Part shown: piece after piece, positions 56,252-64,000 of the stretch
Position numbering within the stretch: position 1 is the first letter of the stretch
Layout: every line of letters starts with the position of its first letter
Source of the DNA: Platynereis dumerilii
Taxonomy: Eukaryota > Annelida > Polychaeta > Phyllodocida > Nereididae
Reading direction: 5' to 3'
Length of the DNA stretch: 64,000 nucleotides
NCBI GenBank assembly: GCA_026936325.1
Contig: JAPTHN010000004.1
Span: forward strand, 9,845,439-9,909,438
Notes under the pieces: model-generated
Database searches by the model: none
Seen by the model: the letters and a program-made list of their open reading frames with translations, nothing else
What the model was told of the DNA's origin: nothing
Translations under genes and position numbers: made by a program

Positions 56252-57265
56252 TCATTTGCTGGTTTTTGCTCCGGTAATTTCATGAACTTGAGCAGTTGCC
56301 TTGTGTACGTTAGCGGACAATCCCTTTATCATAGCGGCCGTGAAAGTTTCAGGAGGGTCCTCCCTAGTCTCGTTGCTCCTTTCCTTCCAAGTACCAAACG
56401 ACATCTTTACACTACAATCAGTTGTAATTCTTTTGATGCTGCTACCATTCTTCCCGATAATACGACCAACCATTTCAGATTTAATGGGCACAACCGCAGT
56501 TACTACAAAATCGGAGTTTGATGCACCAGGCTTCACATCATTCGCCTTCATAACGGTTGGGACAGCAATAGATTGCAAAACTTCATTGTATAGAGCGACA
56601 CACTTTGCACTTGGGGTGGAGCCATTAAGTTCTACCAGTTCAGACCTGGGGCCAGGAAATAGCACTTTGAGAATTTTAGTATTTTCATGTTCAACTGTGG
56701 CGAGCATGCAGTTGTACAAATCTACCTTCACACGGGCATTGTTGTTGGGTGGGATGAACGCTACATAGATAGTGGTGTGCTCGGAGTACATCGATAAGAG
56801 TTTCATCAGAGTTTGTGACAAGATTAGGCTAGAAACACCGGACGCAACTTCTTTGGCACCAGTCAGCAACAAGACTACATCAGCATTCCTGATACCATCA
56901 GATTCGTCAATATCAGCCAGGGTTTTCTTAACTTTCGTCCAGGCGATGGAGGCCTTTAGATTTGCAATGCACGGCTCAGTTATATCGTCGAAGAAGACTA
57001 AACCTCGGGGTTTTGGGATTGACGCCTGGGCAGCGTTCTCTTCATGGCTTGTAAATTGCTCTAACAACTCAGCATAGTCTTGTTCACGCTCTATCAGCGA
57101 GGATCGGGTCAACTCAAGATCTTTCTGCAAATCATCCTTTTCCAACGAGCAGTCTCTAAGTAAGCGAGAAAGTCTAGTGTTTTCATTACGAATTTCTTCT
57201 AGTTCCTTACGCATTGTAGCGGCCAGTGCGATCTCATCATCCTTACGTGGAATGACATGACACAA
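56252..57265 (-). CDS. LINE ORF1: coiled coil, SGNH-like region, KH domain
   Basis: The frame is open for 337 codons; the first ATG is at 57214 (MRKELEEIRNENTRLSRLL), about 320 codons to the stop. Residues 1-70 are a heptad-rich coiled coil. The middle resembles an SGNH-hydrolase fold: LVFFDDIT, then ADVVLLLTGAKEVASG in the place of the GxND block, TTIYVAFIPPNNN, and LNGSTPSAKCVALYNEVL in the place of the final D-x-x-H block; the catalytic Ser/His are not evident, so a dead fold is likely. The C-terminal part, VVPIKSEMVGRIIGKNGSSI then KRIT, is a KH RNA-binding core with its GxxG loop (GKNG). Esterase-like ORF1 proteins are known in CR1/L2 relatives; a KH domain there is unusual to my knowledge. 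Presumed role: coating element RNA. Confidence 0.8.
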   Translation of the reverse strand: MCHVIPRKDDEIALAATMRKELEEIRNENTRLSRLLRDCSLEKDDLQKDLELTRSSLIEREQDYAELLEQFTSHEENAAQASIPKPRGLVFFDDITEPCIANLKASIAWTKVKKTLADIDESDGIRNADVVLLLTGAKEVASGVSSLILSQTLMKLLSMYSEHTTIYVAFIPPNNNARVKVDLYNCMLATVEHENTKILKVLFPGPRSELVELNGSTPSAKCVALYNEVLQSIAVPTVMKANDVKPGASNSDFVVTAVVPIKSEMVGRIIGKNGSSIKRITTDCSVKMSFGTWKERSNETREDPPETFTAAMIKGLSANVHKATAQVHEITGAKTSK

Positions 57266-57270
57266 AACTC

Positions 57271-57719
57271 ATTTGAATGGCATAAAACGTATTTAATTTG
57301 CAGCTGACGTATCTAGAACCAGCAATGAATGTCTGTATTTACCAGTTAATCTGATTTAAGTTGTCAAACTCCACTGCTCACTGAAGCAGAATAATATACA
57401 TATTTCATAGCTTTCTATGTTCAACCAACACATTTGAAGGACGTTTTATTGCTCTGGGTCCAATCAGAGAAGCTGAAAATGCTACGTAAACAGTTAGAAA
57501 ACTAGCCAGAGAAACTCATACTTATTGAATCTGCAGTAACTATAGATCTGTGTGACTGAATGACAATTAGCAGTTAGATCAAATATTGATATTCAGACAA
57601 TGAACCACTGCATATGGCAATCGTGATTCTGTAGTTGCAATGCAACTTTCAGAAGTGAAATGATGACAGAACAAAAATTAATTTTTATTTTGAAATTATA
57701 TTTTGACATTGAAAAAAAC
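57271..57719. other. Inner right arm of the foldback element
   Basis: Non-coding; the part from about 57420 is the inverted partner of 52960-53092, more diverged than the outer repeats. Confidence 0.5.
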
Positions 57720-58310
57720 CACAAATATTGGAAATAGCCGTTTTTGTAGAGTGTAGTTGCCGTTTTTGTAATGGCCAATAGCCGTTTTTACACTGCCATG
57801 CAAAAGGAAAATTAGCTGTAGGCGTTTTTGACAATGCAAAAAAAGTGTAGGCGTTATTGTCTGTTGCCGTTTTTGTTAGTAGGCGTTTTTACTGATTACC
57901 ATATATTTAGCTTGTGAAAACAGTTGTATGGCCATGGTTAACTTTGGGGGCTGCCGCCCCCAAACCCCTGCCAAATTATGTCACTTCAATTTAGGCCATT
58001 GTTTTGGTTGCGTCCAGAAACTGTAAACAAGTGTGAGCACGTGGTCAGAAATCGGGGGGGGGGAGGTAATAGCACCAAATCATCGCGAAAATGTGACATT
58101 CAGATTACAAAATTGCTAATCTACACACAGATACACGTGTGTATTTCTGTTGTGGGACTTCTGCAGGCTCAGGAATCAGGCCAAATGTTAGTTCGCATGT
58201 GAGACGAAACAAAGTGTAGGTAGCTGAGCTGTAAGTTACTTTGTAATGAAAACTAACTTCCAGACGGAAAAGCAGCCTGGAAAAGTGTGCCACAAAAAAA
58301 GGAAACATAC

Positions 58311-58608
58311 CAGCATGTCCTGCCTCTAAACGATCATAAAAGCAGAAATTCAACTCCTTGCTTTCCACACGTGCATCGCCTTCTTCTTCTTCTTCTTCCG
58401 TCTGTATGCACCGCCTTTTTAATAGGCGAACCGCCGAATACATCATGGGTAATCTTTGATCATGCAACTTGCAAGTCATGTCGCTGAAGCACGATGTGTA
58501 CATGACGTTGTCGTAGCAACAGACGTAAACATGTAGTCTCGCGCGAGCGAGACTAACGTCCCGGATTCTATCATGGGATGTCTGAATCATTTTTTTTTTG
58601 GAAACCAT
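58311..58608 (-). CDS. Candidate first exon of an unknown minus-strand gene
   Basis: In a CpG-richer patch the minus strand has an open frame with several possible starts (58608 MVSKKKM; later MTCKLHDQRLPMMYSAVRLL) running through an acidic run (TEEEEEEGD) and ESKELNFCFYDRLEAGHA to a consensus-like donor GTATGT at 58310. The frame stays open to 58105 without splicing. The sequence AGTCTCGCGCGAGCGAGACT at about 58532-58551 is a palindrome near its 5' part. No family match; the next exon was not found. Confidence 0.3.
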
Positions 58609-58699
58609 CTGGCTGAGCTGATCTCGTGCCTATTAGTTGTAAAGGGCCAGCCCCTGGCTGAAAGCCCCTTAGGGGCTGTCAGCCCCTGCGGGGCGGGTC

Positions 58700-59930
58700 C
58701 GGCCTATTATGTGCCTGCATACAAATAATACCCTATAAGACAATGCAAGTCTATGCAATTCAAATCTGCAGATTGCAGAAGCAGGGTCATTTTGCAAATA
58801 ACATACAGATGTGGTGCAAATGCAATAGTTGACCTTGTACATCTCACTTATTTTGATAATTTTGTGGCATGTAAATAATTTTTTCATTTATAGCATTTGC
58901 ATATTTTGAAGAAATGCATAACTATTCCAAAATCACATGACAAATTCTAATTAACATACATCAACAGGAGTGATCAAAAACTGTTATACATTGTTTATTA
59001 CTAGGGTAATGTTCTTTGAGTAGGACACTTGGATTCTGTGTATTTTAAAAAAGTGATATCTTGTTTGGCCTATGGGTTATTGATTGTCAATCAGGGCTTC
59101 AAATTAAGCGTTCTTATAAATCTAACAAAAAATTGACTATTGGCAGAACACAAGAACTGAATTTGTGGTTGAATATCTGAAATAAAAAAATGACAGAGGG
59201 TATCTTTGAGTCGGACAGCTGTGTTGTAAAAACATGACTGAAAGATACAGGTGATTTAGAGCCTTCCCTTCAACTGAAAAAGCTAATATTTGATCAAAAA
59301 ATGGGCAAAGCCTCCTTCTAATTGAATAACACATAAACTGATGTCAGATCAATACTATAGGCCAGCAAAGGATCCTTCAAATCTTGCTAAAATTCACTAA
59401 AATACACAAAAATATGTGAGAAAAACGGGTTTTTACCCCATATTTATAGTCTTGAAAAACACACTAAAAATGTTCATATCAAGCTGATACTTTTTGAGTG
59501 GATAAAAGAGATCTTGGGCTACGCATTGGTACCAAATATACTGGTGGAGAAGCTCTCAATTAGTCAGTACAGCCCCACTAATAGTGTCCGACTCAAGGTG
59601 TCACCCCCAAAGTGTCCGACTCAAAGAGCATTACCCTATATGTGGTATTAGCAGTTAGACACAAGACAGAAGTAGATGAGAATCTTCAACTTAAAGAATC
59701 AACAACACCCAACAATAACTGTGGATTTTGAGAAAATGTTTTTCATAATCAACTGTGAAGTTGGATGGAATCTGTGACAAATATATCAAAAACATATGTC
59801 TTTGGCATTTCTTTGATTTGTCACAATTATGCTAGTATATAGGTGGACTGACACCATTTGCGCGCCCTGATACCTTTTGTCTCTCAGTGATTAGTATGGC
59901 GGCCCATGAGGCCTATATATTATATTATTT
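58700..59930 (+). repeat. Local duplication, unit 1 (partner 60205-60790)
   Basis: 58700-59003 and 59639-59930 together match 60205-60790 in order (shared CAAATAACATACAGATGTGG, TGCAAATGCAATAGTTGACC, CAACAACACCCAACAATAAC, GCTAGTATATAGGTGGACTG). The unit is split by the insert at 59004-59636. Non-coding. Confidence 0.9.
59004..59636. mobile_element. TA-target element, GGGTAATG ends, with paralogous empty site
   Basis: 633 bp, flanked by TA, ends GGGTAATGTTCTTTGAGT and its inverse near 59619-59636; an inner AGTGTCCGACTCAA block is repeated near the right end. Unit 2 of the duplication lacks it (TTACTATTTGTGC at about 60495). Confidence 0.85.
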
Positions 59931-60204
59931 TAAATATGAAGAAGCAAAGCTTTTTAATCACGAATAGCCCTTAAAGCTGTATAGGCGGGTAATACAATAA
60001 TTCAATTCTCAGACAGTAGCGAATTTTCAGCACAAAAATCGACTGGGTAATGAGGGTACTTGTTCAATCTATTTAGCCTGAGTGAGTGAACACCACAAAG
60101 ATTGCTATTGCTAAATCCTTGCATCTTGGAAACTGATTCAATTTGCCTGCTTCCCTTCAGACTCAAAACCATTTTATATCATCAGAATCTTCAGGCTAAC
60201 CTAC

Positions 60205-60790
60205 CAAAGGCATGTGCATGCATACCAATAATACCCTATAACACAATAAAAGCATGTGAAATTCGAATTTGGAGATTGCAGAAGCAAGGTCATTTTTCAA
60301 ATAACATACAGATGTGGTGCAAATGCAATAGTTGACCTTGTACATAATTTTGAGGCATGTAAATAATTTTTTCCTTTATAGTATTTGCATATTTTGAAGA
60401 AATGCATAACTATTGGAAGCCTATAACAAAATCACATCACGAATTCTAATTGACATACATCAACAGTAGTGATCACAAAATGTTATATATTGTTTGTTAC
60501 TATTTGTGCTTTTAGCAGTTAGACACAAGATAGAAGTAGATAAGAATTTACAACTTGTAGAACCAACAACACCCAACAATAACTTTGAATTTTGAGAAAA
60601 TGTTTTTCATAATCAACTGTGAAATTGGATGGAATCTGTGACAAATATATCAAAACACACATGTCTTGGGCATTTCTTTGATTTGTCATATGCTAGTATA
60701 TAGGTGGACTGAAGCGATTTGCATGCCCTGATACCTTTTGTCTTTCAGTGATTAGTATGGCCGCCCATGACCAAAGGTGCCTTCACTTTT
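60205..60790 (+). repeat. Local duplication, unit 2
   Basis: Partner of 58700-59930 without the insert. Confidence 0.9.
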
Positions 60791-60984
60791 CATGGTGAAT
60801 CAGTTCAGCTGCAAGTGCGAAGGTTCCATAAAAACATAACCTTATGACAATTGACAAAAGCCTCACCCACTTCTTGCTTGACAAATTAATGGTAGATAGA
60901 GTTCCCACAGCCTTATTTTAAGGGCACTTAACTGCAAATACACTGGCACTTGATGCTGAGGAAAATAGCTCAACAACAGCTTTA

Positions 60985-61485
60985 AAACAAGACTCTGAGC
61001 TGAAATAAACCCAACTTTAATACACAATCTATTTTATTTGAGATAATTGTGTTTTTAATGATAGTAAGTCGACACACTGATTTACTACATAGTTTGCTAA
61101 ATTATGTCAACTAGTTTCACAGTTGTCTTGTATTGCATAACTATTTCTTTCTTTTTTTTCTTTTTTTTTTTGGGGGGTCTTTGAGTGAAATAAATCATTT
61201 GTCATTTGTCAGATGGAACAAGTAAAGAACCTAAAGTGACATATTCAAATAGAACCCCAGGAGTTCATGTCATTGAATTTGAGCTGAAATGAACACAGCT
61301 TTAATACACACTTTAATTTTATTTGAGATAGTATTTTTTTTTAATGATAATGAGTCAATACACTTTTGTCCTAAATAGTTTGCAAAATAATGTCAACTTG
61401 CAACATCGTTGTTTCGTGCTACGTAATTGATGGTTTCAGTTTGTTAGACTGAACAAGCACTTTACAAATTGTAAGTGAAAAGTCC
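60985..61485 (+). repeat. Two-copy tandem duplication, about 285 bp period
   Basis: GAGCTGAAAT-AAC-C-ACTTTAATACACA, TTTATTTGAGATA and AGTTTGC-AAAT-ATGTCAACT occur at about 60995-61120 and again at 61280-61400. Non-coding. A T-run with TTTTTTTTTTGGGGGG lies between. Confidence 0.75.
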
Positions 61486-62470
61486 AAATAGAACCTCCAG
61501 GAGTTTATTTTTAAATATTATTTATTGGACCATTATTAAAGCAGTACACATGAACATATAAGACAATGGATAGCAAATAGAATGGTTGGTGGACACCTAT
61601 CGGTGTATTTACCATGACCAATGTTACATAATGATATTATAAAATAAAATAATTTTCAATAGACAAATAGAATATTAGTTTGAAAACACAAAAAAAATAA
61701 TTAATAATATGAAAAAAAAAATAAAATAAAATAAAAAGAATTGATGAACTATGATATTAATTCAATGGAAAAAGAAAAAAAATATATAATAATACAAATT
61801 GAGGAAAATGGATAAATGATCTATTGCAGTTCTTTTGACAATATCGTTATTCATGTCACAGTCTATCTATATATATACGTATCAATAAATTGTAATACGT
61901 GTTGTAATACAACTTTAACGTAGTTGTACACTCATATAAATTAATAATACATATGTTATATTCGCGCCGTTTCGCGAAGCGAAATTTAGCACAAGAAAGG
62001 TTTCAAAAATTTCTGCAGTGATGGTCTCAACATCAATGGTCGACAGCAGGAAATTAGGTCAAGTGGGACCAGCTTCTTATCAGTGATTTAGTTTCGAATT
62101 TAACAAAACATGACATATTTATATTCAAAAGTGTCTTAAAAATTCAATTTTCTCCATTAATATTCCCTGTTTCTATTATTTTTATGGAATAGTTCATTAT
62201 TTTTAAGCCCTGACAAGCTAAATTAAATTATTAACATGTGATTCATTTCATTTCAAAACAGACAACAAGAAAACAACAAAATTAAGGTTAAATAATCTTT
62301 GTCAACTGATGATTATGTAACATGAGCAATTAACCTACATGCAGATCATGTTATTGTTTTTGTTATCACTATTATGTAATATCAACAATCTAGCATAGAC
62401 TTTTATTTGAAAGCTTTCAGTGTAGTCCTCCTTTTTACTATTTAGCTGATTATCTATCAATTATATTCAT
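61486..62470. other. No gene seen
   Basis: Very AT-rich; TTCGCGCCGTTTCGCGAAGCGAAA near 61961 is a small CpG palindrome. No frame of note. Confidence 0.4.
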
Positions 62471-62487
62471 CCCTAATCCTATTTTAT

Positions 62488-62496
62488 TATAATATC

Positions 62497-62528
<32 letters not shown>

Positions 62529-62582
62529 ATATATCTATCTATATATCTATCTATCTATCATTCTATCTATCTATCTATCTAT
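62488..62582 (+). repeat. (CTAT)n microsatellite
   Basis: Interrupted CTATCTAT repeats over about 95 bp. Confidence 0.95.
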
Positions 62583-63054
62583 ACATTCAATTTTTGATCT
62601 ATATTATTTTTCTTATAATTTCTAGTCTAAATTTCTCTCTATTTTTCTATATATATCTTTCAATTTCTTTAAAACAGTAACATAACTGCCTTTCATACCT
62701 TGAATATGAAATAAATTTTTGATGAAAGTTATGGTAAAACCATGAGTCCTAAAAAAAACTTTTAAGAGCTGCGCGAATTTCATGGCTGTGCCATTTACAT
62801 ATTAAGATTCGATCCTTAATTCACAGATACCAATTCACACAAGACAGTTAAAAAGTAAAAATTTTGTAAGGGTCCGTTTAAATGTAAATACTGATCGCCT
62901 TGTGTCAATGTCTTTGTTGCATCGAGAATTCCATACTGACACACCTTAGGATCGAATTGTTCTTTTGAAAATATTTGAACTAGTAACAGGAACATGAAGT
63001 AAATTTCTCTGTCTAGTATTGTAGTCATGCACATCATTACTACTTATAAATAGA

Positions 63055-63205
63055 TTATTACAGAAATTAGGTAGTATCAGAATTTAACAAATTGATGTTA
63101 AAGTCACCCATGATGTAGACATTCTTGTTATTTCCGATCTTATTGAGTATTTCATTAAACAAGTTGAGGAATGAGTTCATGTTAAATCCTGCAAATATTG
63201 ATGTA
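63055..63205 (-). mobile_element. LINE relic, endonuclease fragment
   Basis: The minus strand reads FAGFNMNSFLNLFNEILNKI, GNNKNVYIMGDFNINLLNSD and TT-stop. NVYIMGDFNIN is the GDFN block of the APE-like endonuclease of LINEs. No other part of the element is visible nearby. Confidence 0.6.
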
Positions 63206-63311
63206 TCAGTCAGCATGGGCTATTCTGCTTGGAATTACCAGCCAGATTTTTACAGGTCTGCATGCAACATCTTTGGATGTCTAAAGGATATCATAATTAT
63301 ACTCAGGCAGT

Positions 63312-63918
63312 TTATGAGGCTGAACCATACAATTTTTTGTCTATAATTAGCATATCATCAGACACGTTTGGCACAGCTTTATGAGATTGTGTTTGGATCA
63401 CATCATTGCCTGAGCCATACAGTTCATTGTCTACAATCAGCGTGTCATCAGACACATTTGGCACAGCTTTATGAGACCATTTTTGGATCACATTAGTGCC
63501 TGAGCCATACAGTTCATTATCAACAATTAGCATGTCATTAGACACATTTGGCACAGCTTTATGTGACTGTGTTTGGATCACATCAGTGCCTGAGCCATAA
63601 AGTTCATTGTCTGCCAGTAGCATATCATCGAACTTGTCAAAAAGCTCTGTGCACTTCCGTGTCCTAGGCTTCTTATCTGGTATAGTAAGGCTGTCATCCG
63701 TGGTGTTTATAACAGCAGCAGTTTGGAGCCTCCCAGAACCATTGTCTGTCAAAATATCTTCATACAGATGTACACTGGCTGGTTGCACAGCATTATGATT
63801 CAAGTTTCCTGTGTCATTGCGTTCATCATTCAATCCCATGGTGTTATTTTGTCCCAATGAATTTGATATCGTTTGCATTTGTATGGTGTCAATTTGAGCA
63901 ATTTTCCTCTTCCTTCTT
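63312..63918 (-). CDS. Receptor-like gene D, last exon: cytoplasmic tail with NELY repeats
   Basis: The exon begins after the strong acceptor CTTATATTTTGTTTCAG at 63919 and enters with the third base of a codon. It opens with RRKRKIAQID, a basic stop-transfer stretch, so the membrane span should lie in the previous exon, beyond the window or in its last bases. The tail (about 200 residues) has SVHLYEDIL and then 30-residue repeats: NELYGSGTDVIQTQSHKAVP followed by NVSNDMLIVD, three full copies and a fourth ending DKKLYGSAS and TAA at 63312. NxxY is a PTB-domain docking pattern and YEDI a possible SH2 site. Similar tails occur on EGF-type and scavenger-type receptors of invertebrates as I remember them. 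The ectodomain is unknown, so membership in the DSL family is open. Confidence 0.65.
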
Positions 63919-64000
63919 CTGAAACAAAATATAAGAGAAATATTTATTACAATGTGGCAGGGGCAAAAATCAAGGACTACCTCCAGTGTCCTCTCAATAC
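63919..64000 (-). other. Intron of gene D
   Basis: AT-rich sequence upstream of the acceptor; nothing else visible before the edge. Confidence 0.5.

Larger units (their letters stand above)
53096..57270 (-). mobile_element. Nearly whole LINE, CR1-like, ORF1 and ORF2 open
   Basis: Minus strand, about 4.2 kb: ORF1, a 153-bp gap, ORF2, then a short 3' UTR ending GACGCTATATAAAAGTC and (TTA)n at 53097-53130. Both frames are uninterrupted. The 5' UTR is short or missing; the left limit of the 5' end is uncertain. It is inserted between the arms of the foldback element. Confidence 0.9.
52728..57897. mobile_element. Foldback (TU-like) transposon carrying a LINE
   Basis: Both ends consist of short direct repeats AAAACGCCTAC and AAAACGGCTA, in opposite orientation at the two ends (52740-52880 and about 57720-57890). 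An inner part is also inverted: ATTACTGCAATTTCAAGAAG then TATGAGTTTC on the left against its inverse at about 57510-57540. Flanks carry ACCATATATTT on both sides, a candidate target duplication. Arms are about 360 and 480 bp. The layout, outer tandem repeats plus inner arm, is that of sea-urchin TU and Drosophila FB elements. No transposase inside; the centre is filled by the LINE. Confidence 0.75.

Overview
The window looks like AT-rich nuclear DNA of a marine invertebrate deuterostome, most likely an echinoderm. The reasons are small exons with GT-AG introns, very dense TA-target and hAT-type MITEs, tRNA-derived SINEs, CR1/L2-like LINEs, and a foldback element whose ends are arrays of short direct repeats, a layout known from the TU elements of sea urchins. 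Species cannot be fixed from sequence alone. Nothing bacterial, no CRISPR array and no LTR element was seen.

The host genes are parts of what looks like a tandem receptor family, all on the minus strand. The best copy (copy B, 33275-38773) can be assembled exon by exon with matching splice phases: a 5' leader exon, a signal-peptide exon, an exon resembling the Notch-ligand N-terminal (MNNL) region, a large exon with about seven concatenated DSL (Delta/Serrate/Lag-2) modules and a Thr/Asn-rich stalk, then a final exon with one membrane span and a tail holding an ITIM-like tyrosine motif. This copy has one apparent frame slip in the DSL exon. Copy A (1710-4475) holds only the 5' exons; the rest runs off the left edge. 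A decayed tail exon of a third copy lies at 27405-28165 and is split by a hAT MITE. The tail exon of a fourth, more distant receptor, with 30-residue NELY repeats, lies at 63312-63918. Intergenic blocks near 22.7, 41.3 and 59.9 kb are related to one another, as expected of a tandem gene array.

Most of the rest is mobile DNA, often nested. 6.2-19.0 kb holds a hAT element, a later 0.5-kb tandem duplication, and a 10-kb TA-target element (8307-18367) inserted into one of the duplicates, leaving the other as an intact empty site. That element contains a 14-unit tandem array, long polypyrimidine tracts, SINEs, MITEs and three exon-like pieces of an unrecognised gene. 50.3-52.6 kb is a 5'-truncated LINE. 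52.7-57.9 kb is a foldback element with a nearly whole LINE inside it, whose ORF1 appears to combine a coiled coil, an SGNH-like fold and a KH domain. 58.7-61.5 kb is built of local duplications, one carrying another TA-target insert. Stretches of 1-2.5 kb between these blocks hold no gene I can recognise.
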